Origin: Candidatus Magnetobacterium casense | GTDB lineage: Bacteria; Nitrospirota; Thermodesulfovibrionia; Thermodesulfovibrionales; Magnetobacteriaceae | DNA length: 64,000 nt | Direction of reading: 5' to 3' | Assembly: GCF_000714715.1 (NCBI RefSeq) | Contig: NZ_JMFO01000016.1 | Span: 1-64,000, forward strand | Shown here: one piece after another, positions 17,344 through 26,127 of the stretch | Layout: every line of letters starts with the position of its first letter | Position numbering within the stretch: the first letter of the stretch is position 1 | Notes under the pieces: model-generated | Told to the model about the DNA's origin: nothing | Database searches by the model: none | The model's input: the letters and a program-made list of their open reading frames with translations, nothing else | Program-made: the position numbers and the translations under genes

Positions 17344-17607
17344 TTACCCCGTAAAGCCGCTTTGTACGTTGCGTATCCTCTTGGCAAGTTCACGCATGGC
17401 GTCGGTCAGCGTCAACCCTGCCTCCATGCGAGCCCTTACAAACTCGGCCTTGGACAGTTCGTTGATGACGTGATCGGTAGGGCCGCCCATCTTGCACTCG
17501 TTTATGCCTTCCTGAAGTTGCTGTGTTATGCAGGTTTCTATTTCCTGGGGGGTAAACTTGTTTGCCAGTTCCCTTACCTCTTTAAGTGGTACGGATTGTT
17601 TTTCCAT
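17344..17607 (-). CDS. Small conserved hypothetical protein
   Basis: 87 residues, soluble and helical, with no signal peptide. Contains two Cys (CITQQL and NECKMGG) and a C-terminal helix rich in Arg (MRELAKRIRNV). I do not recognise the family. The ordered sequence and normal codon use argue that it is real. It lies alone between a repeat and the DUF3782 gene. Confidence 0.55.
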   Translation of the reverse strand: MEKQSVPLKEVRELANKFTPQEIETCITQQLQEGINECKMGGPTDHVINELSKAEFVRARMEAGLTLTDAMRELAKRIRNVQSGFTG

Positions 17608-17724
17608 GTTGTTACTCCATTTCAGTTCTTATGATAAATATGTCTGATAGATGCATTTTAAACCTGCAAGGCTGTTACGGGTTGAATGACAACTGAATAG
17701 TTAGCTGGTAAGGCACGGAGCAGT

Positions 17725-18444
17725 TCAAAAATGCCGCGGCACAAACTTACCGTCGTTAAGTATCCTGACCGTATCACCGCTTTGGCCAATGACAAAGAGA
17801 CCTTTGTGATAAGCATACCTGTCAACTCCTTTATCTATGACAATGCCTGCTACCGCGCCTATGACAATCCGCCCGACATATTCATCAAAGGCTTCTTTAA
17901 ATTTGGATAATCGCTCCAGGTGCTCATTTACATCTTCTACTTTTAACGTGCTCTTGATCTCTATTGCCACTACATATTGGCCGTTAATTCCCAAGATGTC
18001 AATCTCCACGTTGGCATCCTCTATATAGACACCTTTATGGACTCTTTTCAGCTCAATCCCCCTTTCCTGGAACATCTTCTTTGTTGCCGGCAAAACTAAC
18101 CCCACCACAAAATTACTCCACTTGCCAGTTAGTTCATTGACAGTCTTTGTGGTTTTTGCAACCAATTTTTCGGTTTTTGCCAGTTGCGCATCGGTTTTTG
18201 CCAGTTGCGCATCGGTTTTTGCCAGTTGCGCATCGGTTTTTGCCAGTTGCGTATCAACCCTCTCCGATGATATCCTCATTGCTTCTTTCAGTTGGCGTGT
18301 ATCCTCCGCAGCCTGCCGGGTATCCTCCTCGGCCCGCTTTGCCCACTCCTTCAGTTGCCGGGCCAGCTCCGCATTTTCCCGGGCCAGCTCCCCAACAATA
18401 GCCTCTAACCTGTCTAAACTATCTTCCGTTGCATACATTGTCAT
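17725..18444 (-). CDS. DUF3782 coiled-coil PD-(D/E)XK-like protein
   Basis: 239 residues. The first ~110 form a coiled coil that includes four near-identical 7-residue units, QLAKTDA (encoded by 21-bp repeats at 18171-18254). The remainder is the DUF3782 domain with a PD-(D/E)XK-like core: EIDILG followed by VVAIEIKS (Asp, Glu, Lys in the right order). These proteins are abundant in cyanobacteria, Nitrospirota and Chloroflexi. Their targets are unknown. Confidence 0.85.
   Translation of the reverse strand: MTMYATEDSLDRLEAIVGELARENAELARQLKEWAKRAEEDTRQAAEDTRQLKEAMRISSERVDTQLAKTDAQLAKTDAQLAKTDAQLAKTEKLVAKTTKTVNELTGKWSNFVVGLVLPATKKMFQERGIELKRVHKGVYIEDANVEIDILGINGQYVVAIEIKSTLKVEDVNEHLERLSKFKEAFDEYVGRIVIGAVAGIVIDKGVDRYAYHKGLFVIGQSGDTVRILNDGKFVPRHF
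18171..18254. repeat. 21-bp tandem repeat, four copies, inside DUF3782 gene
   Basis: Unit CGGTTTTTGCCAGTTGCGCAT on the plus strand, four copies; the last unit ends GTAT instead of GCAT. Each copy adds one heptad (QLAKTDA) to the coiled coil, so copy-number change would alter length without breaking the frame. Confidence 0.9.
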
Positions 18445-18522
18445 AAACCTCCTTGCTGCTTAATAATACCATGTCTCAGGGCTGTTTGACAAGTAGTGGG
18501 TTCGCTTGCCGAAAAAAAATCC

Positions 18523-18552
18523 TTGACAGTTGAGTTTAACATGTGATACCAT
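18523..18552 (+). promoter_or_regulatory. Sigma70-type promoter of the lectin-like gene, with structured leader
   Basis: TTGACA at 18523-18528 and TACCAT at 18547-18552 (18-base spacer). The ~75-base leader that follows contains nested complementary parts: TACCC (18585-18589) with GGGTA, and GGCTTGGC/GCC. It is GC-rich compared with the flanks. I do not recognise a known riboswitch. Confidence 0.5.
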
Positions 18553-18638
18553 ATAAAGGCTTGGCTTTGCCGAGACATGAGCGATACCCAGCCGGGTGCC
18601 GGGTAAAGCAAAAAAATAGTGCAACGAAGGAGTAGGTT

Positions 18639-19861
18639 ATGCGAAAGATATTTGTGGCAGCGTTGATATGTGGCATGATACTTGCTACAATGGGGGGGTA
18701 GCGACGGCTGACTCGGAAAAGGTCGTCAATCCAGCAAACAACCACACCTACCAGAGAATCGATACACAAATGACATGGGCCGATGCAAAGGCCAATTGCG
18801 AAAAATTAGGCGGATACTTAGCAACCATAACGTCAACCGATGAGAATAAGTTTCTTATCGATAACTTATTTTCAGTTACTCCTAATGACAAATTTTGTTG
18901 GCTTGGAGCAACTGATGCAGAATCAGAAGGCACCTGGAAATGGGTAACTAACGAAAAATTGGAATTTACAAATTGGGATAGTTATCAACCTGATAATTAT
19001 CAGGGAAATGAGAATTGTCTCGAATACTGGCCCCCGAAAACACAATGGAATTCAGGAACAGAATGGAAATGGAATGATAGCGATTGTTCTAACTCCAAAG
19101 TTTCACTTTGCGAATGGGAATCACCATTACCGTCTCAGTACACCCTGACCGTCACGAAGTCCGGCAACGGCTCCGGCAGCGTAACAAGCGCAGACGGCAA
19201 GATCAACTGCGGAAGCACATGCTCTGCATCGTACAACACCGGCACGACCGTGACATTAACCGCAACAGCAGACTCCGGCTCAACATTCGGCACCTGGACG
19301 GGCTGCGATACCACAAACGCTAACACTTGCACGGTAAACGTAACCTCAAGTAAAAGCGTGACCGTCACCTTCACATCAGGTTGCACCAGTACCACAAGGG
19401 GGCTGAAGTACGACTTCAACGGCGATGGCATAGACGACATCCTCTGGCACAACAAGACAACGGGCATGGTATACATCTACCTCATGAAGGAGGACGGAAC
19501 GGTACTCACACACGGGACACCGGGGACGGTTGACAACCTGACCTGGAAGATCGAGGGCGTGGGCGACTTCAACGGCGACGGCAAGGCTGATATCCTGTGG
19601 CAAAACTCAAAGAGCGGTCAGGTTGGTATCTGGCTTATGGATGGTGCCTCAGCGTCAGGCAAGGGCTCGCCCATAACGATGTCAGACCTCAACTGGCACA
19701 TCAAGAAGGTTGGAGACTTCAACAAGGACGGCAAGTACGATATCGTCTGGCATAACATGACTTCAGGACTGTTGGTTGTCTGGTTCATGGACGGCATGGA
19801 GATAGCCGACAAAAAGGTGATTGGGCTAGTCCCCATGAGTGACTGGGATATTATTAAGTAG
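18639..19861 (+). CDS. Secreted C-type lectin / InlB-like / FG-GAP repeat protein (frameshift in signal peptide)
   Basis: The natural start is the ATG at 18639, with GAAGGAG six bases upstream, giving a signal peptide MRKIFVAALICGMILATMGG. A run of seven G (18692-18698) then shifts the frame into a stop; one more G would join it to VATADSEKVV, restoring ~407 residues. In the main frame a C-type lectin domain comes first (WADAKANCEKLGGYLATI, then GTWKWV and WKWNDSDC), followed by a divergent InlB-type repeat (YTLTVTKSGNGSGSV, then FGTWTGC) and three FG-GAP/VCBS repeats (DFNGDGIDDILWHN, DFNGDGKADILWQN, DFNKDGKYDIVWHN) that bind calcium. Probably an exported adhesin or carbohydrate binder. Confidence 0.8.
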
Positions 19862-19922
19862 GCTCTTGGTAAATAGGCTTTCGGTAAATCCGGTAAGTAA
19901 CTGTTAAGAGGATAGATGCACA

Positions 19923-19968
19923 ACAAGGAGGTTGGTTACGGTGTTGGTAATCAGCCTCCTTGTCTTTT
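19923..19968 (+). terminator. Terminator after the lectin-like gene
   Basis: Stem ACAAGGAGG (19923-19931) pairs with CCTCCTTGT (19955-19963) and is followed by CTTTTGT. The loop is 23 bases. Confidence 0.6.
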
Positions 19969-20024
19969 GTATAAGGTTTATTGACAAACTAATGAGTTCC
20001 TCTCTTGAGACCTCTGCTGTTATT

Positions 20025-20621
20025 TCATCCATTGGCAAAGTCAACTATCATGTCGGCTATCGTCTTTTTGACCTTTTGCACATAGACCAGTTCCTCCCTG
20101 AGCTGCTTCTCAAGCGTTGCAATCCTGGAATAAAACGGCGTCCGATCAAGCAGTTGTCCCTTGGTCTTCACGTCCTCGCCGTATTGTTGCACAAACTGTT
20201 GGCAACCATCCCACTGCTGCCTGCCCTTCGTCGGCGAATGCAACACCGCCGCTACACCGTGGATACGGCATATCAGCGGCCTGTGCTCATAGACAATGCA
20301 ACGCCCCTGATGGTTCACCGGACACATGAGCCTCAGCATGTGGCTGTCATGCGGACGTCTGGCCACCTGCAGACGGTAGGTCTCGGCATTCTGCAATACG
20401 GCCTCGACCAATTGTTGATCTGTGATCTCAGCCAGTCCGCGAAACAGATAGTACTCCTCGATCAGTGTGTAGTGGTAAAACACGGTCGTGCAACAGTTGT
20501 CATCGCACCCGTCACAACCAAAGCCGTTATAGACGCCCTGCATGTGGGCATACTGCTCGTCGATTTCCCGATATATTTCGCCCAGCTTATCCATAAACGG
20601 AGTCAGGTCATTTGCAGCCAT
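20025..20621 (-). CDS. YkgJ-family cysteine cluster protein
   Basis: 198 residues with the CxxCxxCC-type metal-binding pattern: CDGCDDNCC near residue 36, then MCPVNHQGRCIVYEHRPLIC (about 99-118). The family (zinc/iron-chelating, YkgJ) is linked to Fe-S or metal handling, with no defined reaction. It overlaps hisB by one base (TAATG), so it is translated from the hisB message. Confidence 0.85.
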   Translation of the reverse strand: MAANDLTPFMDKLGEIYREIDEQYAHMQGVYNGFGCDGCDDNCCTTVFYHYTLIEEYYLFRGLAEITDQQLVEAVLQNAETYRLQVARRPHDSHMLRLMCPVNHQGRCIVYEHRPLICRIHGVAAVLHSPTKGRQQWDGCQQFVQQYGEDVKTKGQLLDRTPFYSRIATLEKQLREELVYVQKVKKTIADMIVDFANG

Positions 20622-21208
20622 TACAGTGTCCCCTTTGTGGATGGTACGCCCTCGACCCTCGGATTCTTGGTAATGGCCACGGAGAGCGCCCGCGCAAACG
20701 CCTTAAAGATGGCCTCGTATATGTGATGGGCGTCCCTGCCGTAGTGCAGTATGATGTGCAGGTTGCACAGGGCATGATTGCTCAGACCCCTGAAGAAGTC
20801 CTCAAAGAGTGACACCTGCAGGTCCTTGAGGGTGCCGAGGGTCTCCTTTACGTGATAGACCAGGTATGGTCGCCCGCTGAGGTCAATGACCACCTCCGCC
20901 AGCGACTCATCCATCGGGATGATGGCCGCACCGTAGCGATTTATGCCCTCCTTGGTGCCAAGTGCCTGTGACAGCGCCTGACCTATGGTGATCCCCATAT
21001 CCTCCATCAGGTGGTGGTAATCAACCTCCGTGTCGCCCCTGGCCGTTATGGTGATGTCAAACAGGCCGTGTTTGGCCATGAGGTTAAGCATGTGATTGAG
21101 AAACGGTATCGTTGTGTCAATGTGTGCCTCTCCGCTGCCATCGAGGTCTATCTCGACGCTGACATCCGTCTCTGTTGTCTCTCTGTGTGTCTGTGCCCTT
21201 CTATTCAT
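20621..21208 (-). CDS. hisB: Imidazoleglycerol-phosphate dehydratase
   Basis: Sixth step of histidine synthesis: removes water from imidazole glycerol phosphate. 195 residues, the normal length of the monofunctional enzyme. Manganese ligands are visible in FLNHML, DYHHLMED, SNHALCNLHI and DAHHIYEAIFKAFA. No other his gene is adjacent; the partner is a YkgJ-like gene that overlaps its stop. Confidence 0.97.
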   Translation of the reverse strand: MNRRAQTHRETTETDVSVEIDLDGSGEAHIDTTIPFLNHMLNLMAKHGLFDITITARGDTEVDYHHLMEDMGITIGQALSQALGTKEGINRYGAAIIPMDESLAEVVIDLSGRPYLVYHVKETLGTLKDLQVSLFEDFFRGLSNHALCNLHIILHYGRDAHHIYEAIFKAFARALSVAITKNPRVEGVPSTKGTL

Positions 21209-21419
21209 CAGATACTCCTAATTTTTGTCAGATTACCAGCCATGATTAATTTAAACCTATACCTCTAATGGTAATATCACTACCATCTCTATATTATACA
21301 CCACCAGAACTCAAAACACAAACATCCACAGCAATTGGGCGCATAAATTTTTGGTGGCGTCAAGGGAAGCATTATTTACTGTTTTTTTCTAAATAGCCAT
21401 TTAATGCTGTTTTTGGAGA

Positions 21420-21499
21420 TGGATTCCCGTTTTCACGGGAATGACAGGAAATGGCATTTTGCGCCCATATGTGTCATTCCTGCGCAAGCAGGAATCCAT
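21420..21499. repeat. MITE/REP-like inverted repeat
   Basis: TGGATTCCCGTTTTCACGGG and AATGACA on the left, and TGTCATTCCTGCGCAAGCAGG plus AATCCA on the right, form an imperfect inverted repeat of about 27 bases around an 18-base centre. Each arm is itself a hairpin. Such elements are widespread non-coding repeats in many bacteria. The part of the gap before it (21209-21419) shows no gene or clear signal. Confidence 0.7.
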
Positions 21500-21606
21500 T
21501 AGCCACTACTTTCTTATGCACCCCAGCAATTTAGAGGATAGAGCATACAGTGAGGACTGACAAGCTAACGAACTTCTACCTAACCCTCAACCTAACCAAC
21601 CAACCC

Positions 21607-21745
21607 TTTACGGGATCAAGGGGACTTCTTCGTGCCCGGGGCGGGTGCGACCCGCTGCGACAAGATTGCGCCCCGCCCCTTGCAGGGGGGTCTGAGGGGG
21701 GGTGGGGCACCCCTGCCACAAACCGCCCCCTTCTTTCTTCTTCCC
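21607..21745. repeat. GC-rich modular intergenic repeat, copy F
   Basis: Starts GGGATCAAGGGGACTTCTTC, continues with GTGCCCGGGGCGGGTGCGAC and CGACAAGATTGCGCC, then GGGGTGGGGCACCCCTGCC and CCGCCCCCTTCTTTC. It shares its first half with the copy at 60763-60935 and, inverted, with 54370-54548. It ends three bases before the stop codon of the RND gene on the other strand. Confidence 0.8.
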
Positions 21746-21747
21746 GA

Positions 21748-24700
21748 TTAGCACTCATCCACGGTGGTGGGGCATTTCCTGTTTTTGTAGAACTCGTAAA
21801 ACAGGAGCGGGACCGCTATAAGCGTCAACAACGTGGCAACCACCGCCCCGGTCATCATGGATATGGCAAGACCCTGAAAGATCGGGTCGAAGAGCATCAC
21901 GAGGGAGCCTACCAGGACGGCCAGGGCAGTCAACGCAATTGGCCGAAACCTCACAGCTCCAGCCTTGATGATGGCATCCTTGAGATTGCCGGATTCGTTC
22001 CAATCGACCTGAATGAAATCGACCAGGAGTATCGAGTTCCTGACGATTATCCCGGCCAACGCTATAAAGCCTATCATGCTGGTGGCCGTAAAAAATGCAC
22101 CCATCATCCAGTGCCCGGGCAGTATACCAACGAGCGTAAGTGGAATCGGCGCCATTATGATAAGGGGCGTGATGAAGTTCTTAAACCATCCCACAACCAG
22201 TACGTATATCAGAATAAGCACAACGGCAAAGGCAATTCCCATGTCCCTGAACACATCATAGGTTATCTGCCACTCGCCATCCCACTTCATCGAGTACGTC
22301 TTGTCAAGCCAGGGCATACCGGAAAAATACTGTTTAAGCTCGTACCCTTCGGGGAGCTTTAAGTGCTTGATGACATCCTTCATCTTGAGGATCACGTATG
22401 CGGGGCTTTCCTCTTTGCCTGCCACGTCGGCGGTGACGTATGTGACACGCCTGAGGTTCTTGTGATAGATCGTCTTATCCTCAATCTCCTTTTTGACACG
22501 AACCAGTTCCATCAGCGGTAACAACGTGCCGTTTTGCGAAGGCACCGTGATGCCCTCCAGGACACTGAGGCCGGACCTCTTTTGCAGTGCAGCCTGTAAC
22601 ACCACCTCCACTGGCTCCTTGTCGGTCTCCGAGTGCAGGAGTCCTACGCTCATGCCGTTTAGGGCCGTCCTCATCGTACCGGCAATGGCCTCGGCACTGA
22701 CGCCACTGCGGGATGCCTTGTCCATGTCGGTTTCAAAGACGTACTTGACCTGGTCGTCCTCCAGCATCCAGTCTACGTCAACAACGCCATCGGTCTTTTT
22801 GAAAATCCCCATGATATCTCTGGCGATTTCGATCTGTCGTGTCGTATCGGGGCCGTAGACCTCGGCCACCAGCGTGCTCATCACGGGAGGGCCGGGGGGG
22901 ATTTCCGCAATCTTTATGTTGGCGCCATAGCGGGCGGCTATCTCACCGAGTGGGGCACGGATGCGTTTGGCGATGTCGTGACTCTGGGCGGTACGCTTGC
23001 TCTTGTCAAGCAGGTTTATCTGGATATCGGCCATGTTGGCACCCTGACGCATGTAGTAGTGTCTGACCAGACCGTTGAAGTTAAACGGGGCAGACGTCCC
23101 TATGTACAACTGAAAGTCCATGACCTCGGCAACGGTCTTTATGTATTCCGAAAGGGCACGTGTAACCTCGGCGGTTTTTTCAAGCGTGGCGCCCTCGGGC
23201 ATGTCTATAATTACCTGCAATTCGCTTTTGTTGTCAAAGGGGAGCATCTTGACGGTTACCAGCTTCAACGGCAAGAGCAAGACAGCACCACCCAGAAGCG
23301 ACAACACTGCCAACAGGGCAGCATATCTGTAGAGGCGATGCTCAAGGAGCGGCTTCATTATTTTTTCATAGAGCGATAACATTCCCTGTCCTTCGTCATC
23401 CTGTTCCGGGGAATTGTGGGAGTCGTGTTTGACGTTTTTAAGCACCATGTAACCCATCCACGGGGTCACGATAAAGGCGATCAGCAGGGAAAATATCATG
23501 GCGGATGAGGCACCAACCGGGATAGGTCTCATATACGGCCCCATCAAACCACTGACAAAGGCCATCGGCATAAGGGCGGCGATCACGGCAAATGTGGCCA
23601 GGATCGTCGGATTGCCCACCTCATCCACGGCCGCTACGGCACTGCTTACGCTTGCCCCGTGTAGCTTGAAATGTCGGTGGATGTTTTCCACGACCACTAT
23701 GGCATCGTCAACAAGTATGCCAATTGAAAAGATCAGCGAAAAGAGCGTCACGCGATTTAGCGTATAACCAAAGAGGTAATTTATCAGCAGCGTAAGGGCC
23801 AGCGTCACCGGAACGGCCACCGCCACCACGATTGATTCCTTAAATCCAAGCGTGAAGGCTATCAGCAGGATTACAGAAAACGTTGCAATAAAGAGGTGCT
23901 CCAGGAGGGAGTCGGACTTTTCCTTTGCCGTTTCGCCGTAGTCGCGTGTCACGGTGACGTTGATGCCGTTTGGGATTAACCAGCCCTTGAGGTGTTCTAT
24001 TTTTTCGATGGCCTTTTCGGCAATTGTGGTGGCATTTGATCCCTTGGTTTTTGCCAGTGCTATTGTGACGGCGTTTGAGAGTCCGGGATGATTTGCCCGT
24101 GCCCCGTGGCCCATAAAGACGTAACTGGATGGTTCACCAGGGCCGTCCGTGACATCGGCCACGTTTCTCAGATAGACTGGAGAGCCGTTATGGACACCTA
24201 CAATGATGTCTTTGACGTCCTGTGCTGATTGCAAGTTTTTGCCGGTTTCAACCACGTACTCCACGTTGTCCTGCTGGAACACCCCCGAGGGGAGCAGCAC
24301 GTTTGAGTTCTTGAGCGCATTGATTATATATAGCGGTGACAGTCCATAGCCCTTGAGTCTTTCCGGGCTGAACGTCACCCTGAGTTGTCTCGTCTGTCCG
24401 CCAGTTACGTATATCTCAGCGACGTTGTTGTCTTTCTTGATTTCGTCCGCAACCTGCATGGCAACGCTTCTCAACTGATAGGCGGAGTACTCGTCGCTTG
24501 AAAGCGTCAGAGAAACTATCGGCACCTCGTCAATGGACTTGGGCTTGATCAATGGTCTTGAGACACCTGCGGGGATTTTATCGAAGTTGGCGGCGAGTTT
24601 TTGGTGGAGCTTTACGGAGCTTTTTTCGGTATCTTCGCCAACGTAGAACCTGACTATGGCCAGCGTGAAGCCGGGTCTTGTCACCGAGTAGACGAACTCC

Positions 24701-24948
24701 ACGCCCGTGATTTCGGAGAGAACCTTCTCCATCTGGTATGTGACAAGCTGTTCCATCTCCCTGGCAGACGCCCCCGGATAGCTGACCATGACATCAAACA
24801 TCGGCACCACTATCTGCGGCTCTTCCTCACGCGGGGTCACCGAGACGGCAAACAACCCCATCAACAGAGAGGCAAAAACAATCAACGGCGTGAGCTTTGA
24901 CTTTATAAACGAAGACGCTATCTTGCCTGATATCCCCAGGTGTTGCAT
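21748..24948 (-). CDS. RND efflux pump, inner-membrane subunit
   Basis: About 1066 residues from the ATG at 24948 (MQHLGISGKIASSFIKSKLT). The longer open frame to 25035 overlaps the adaptor gene and is rejected. Twelve predicted membrane helices; TM4 contains GILVDDAIVVVENIHRH with the proton-carrying Asp pair. In TM10 the usual Lys position reads GIIVRNSILLVDF, so this belongs to a different RND branch from the pump at 4048. Last gene of a TolC, adaptor, pump operon with 4-5 bases between genes. Substrate unknown; multidrug or metal export are both possible. Confidence 0.93.
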   Translation of the reverse strand: MQHLGISGKIASSFIKSKLTPLIVFASLLMGLFAVSVTPREEEPQIVVPMFDVMVSYPGASAREMEQLVTYQMEKVLSEITGVEFVYSVTRPGFTLAIVRFYVGEDTEKSSVKLHQKLAANFDKIPAGVSRPLIKPKSIDEVPIVSLTLSSDEYSAYQLRSVAMQVADEIKKDNNVAEIYVTGGQTRQLRVTFSPERLKGYGLSPLYIINALKNSNVLLPSGVFQQDNVEYVVETGKNLQSAQDVKDIIVGVHNGSPVYLRNVADVTDGPGEPSSYVFMGHGARANHPGLSNAVTIALAKTKGSNATTIAEKAIEKIEHLKGWLIPNGINVTVTRDYGETAKEKSDSLLEHLFIATFSVILLIAFTLGFKESIVVAVAVPVTLALTLLINYLFGYTLNRVTLFSLIFSIGILVDDAIVVVENIHRHFKLHGASVSSAVAAVDEVGNPTILATFAVIAALMPMAFVSGLMGPYMRPIPVGASSAMIFSLLIAFIVTPWMGYMVLKNVKHDSHNSPEQDDEGQGMLSLYEKIMKPLLEHRLYRYAALLAVLSLLGGAVLLLPLKLVTVKMLPFDNKSELQVIIDMPEGATLEKTAEVTRALSEYIKTVAEVMDFQLYIGTSAPFNFNGLVRHYYMRQGANMADIQINLLDKSKRTAQSHDIAKRIRAPLGEIAARYGANIKIAEIPPGPPVMSTLVAEVYGPDTTRQIEIARDIMGIFKKTDGVVDVDWMLEDDQVKYVFETDMDKASRSGVSAEAIAGTMRTALNGMSVGLLHSETDKEPVEVVLQAALQKRSGLSVLEGITVPSQNGTLLPLMELVRVKKEIEDKTIYHKNLRRVTYVTADVAGKEESPAYVILKMKDVIKHLKLPEGYELKQYFSGMPWLDKTYSMKWDGEWQITYDVFRDMGIAFAVVLILIYVLVVGWFKNFITPLIIMAPIPLTLVGILPGHWMMGAFFTATSMIGFIALAGIIVRNSILLVDFIQVDWNESGNLKDAIIKAGAVRFRPIALTALAVLVGSLVMLFDPIFQGLAISMMTGAVVATLLTLIAVPLLFYEFYKNRKCPTTVDEC

Positions 24949-24952
24949 ATTC

Positions 24953-26122
24953 CTACTTTGCACCCTCAGTGGTGACTGCCCCGGTCCCTGATGCCCCGGT
25001 CCTGGAAACCGTCCCACCGTCGATGGCGTTGCCAACCCCGCCTACGACCACCTCATCGCCCTCATTCAGTCCGGAGAGCACCTCAACGGCGGCCTTGTCC
25101 GGATAGACCTTCCCGGCCTTAACCATACGGAAACTGACAACGCCTTCCTTGCTGACGGTGTAGACTCCGGTCAACTGCCCCTTGTCCACAACTGCGGTCT
25201 GCGGCACAAGGATGACCTTGCGCATACCACCGGGGATATCAACTGTGGCATTAAAACCGCTTTTAACGTCCTTGGCAGTAACGGATATCTTCAGATTAAA
25301 CGTCCTGCCGGCAGGGTCTACCTGTGGGCTGACCTCCGACACGGTACCGGTTTCACTGCCGCCTGTGGCATCGATACGGACGTTGAGCTTCTGTCCGACA
25401 GCTACGTGATTATACATGCGCTCATCGAGGCTCACATTTACCGTGTATTTTCCGGCCTGTTCCATTGTTATAAGCGGCATCCCCGGTGCGGCCATCGTCC
25501 CGGCTTCTGCCATCTTTTTGACTATGACGCCGTCAAAGGGGGCCGTTATCTTCGTGTAACCAAAATACACCTTTACTTCGTTAATAGCCGCCTCGGTACG
25601 CCCAATCATAGCCTTTGCCTGTTGCACCGACAGGGCAGCCATGTTGCGCTTGCCATCAACCTCGTCAAACTCCTGGGCGGTCAGCACCTTTTCTTCATAG
25701 AGGCGCTTGTATCGTGCGAATGTGATATCAGCGAGGCGCTTTGTCTCCTGCGCCATATCGTGGGCGACCTTTGCCTCGGCCTGTGCGGCCTGTGCCTGTG
25801 CGAGCTTTTTGGAAAACTCCGTGTCGTCTATTTCGATCAGGACTTTTCCGGCCCTTACCGTGTCGCTCTCTTTGACGTGGATGGCCTTTATCTGACCCAT
25901 TACGCGGGCCGATAGCACGGTGACGTTCTCCGCCCTGACCGTACCGCTGGTCTCATAGACGTCCTGCACCTCCGTAGCTGCAACCTTTTCCGTTGTGACA
26001 TCCTTTACAACCGGACGGGAGACCTTCTCTGTTGTTTCATGCCTGGTCTTTTCACATGAAGCCAACAAGACTATTATCGCAAATATTATCGCAAGTAATA
26101 AAAATACCCTATTTCTTAACAT
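24953..26122 (-). CDS. RND efflux periplasmic adaptor (membrane fusion lipoprotein)
   Basis: 389 residues, AcrA/MexA type. The signal peptide ends in LLASC, a lipobox, so the protein is anchored by lipid to the inner membrane. A barrel-sandwich half-motif (VLSARVMGQIKAIHVKESD) comes next, then a ~95-residue helical hairpin rich in Ala, then the second half (ITAPFDGVIVKKMAEAGTM), a beta-barrel and a membrane-proximal domain. It links the inner pump (4 bases downstream) to the TolC-like channel encoded upstream. Confidence 0.95.
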   Translation of the reverse strand: MLRNRVFLLLAIIFAIIVLLASCEKTRHETTEKVSRPVVKDVTTEKVAATEVQDVYETSGTVRAENVTVLSARVMGQIKAIHVKESDTVRAGKVLIEIDDTEFSKKLAQAQAAQAEAKVAHDMAQETKRLADITFARYKRLYEEKVLTAQEFDEVDGKRNMAALSVQQAKAMIGRTEAAINEVKVYFGYTKITAPFDGVIVKKMAEAGTMAAPGMPLITMEQAGKYTVNVSLDERMYNHVAVGQKLNVRIDATGGSETGTVSEVSPQVDPAGRTFNLKISVTAKDVKSGFNATVDIPGGMRKVILVPQTAVVDKGQLTGVYTVSKEGVVSFRMVKAGKVYPDKAAVEVLSGLNEGDEVVVGGVGNAIDGGTVSRTGASGTGAVTTEGAK

Positions 26123-26127
26123 TACCG

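Noticed and set aside
18171-18254. CRISPR array
   Set aside because: The 21-bp repeats are contiguous without spacers and lie inside a coding region. No repeat-spacer pattern or cas gene is seen anywhere in the window.
18553-18632. Cyclic di-GMP (GEMM) riboswitch before the lectin-like gene
   Set aside because: The conserved GACGCAAAGC-type core is missing, so the leader cannot be called a GEMM element.
19932-20726. Plus-strand open frame opposite the YkgJ-like gene and hisB
   Set aside because: Shadow of two real minus-strand genes; it spans both and has no domain.
24949-25035. 29-residue N-terminal extension of the second RND pump
   Set aside because: It overlaps the adaptor gene's coding sequence and is not part of the family; the ATG at 24948 just after the adaptor stop fits better.
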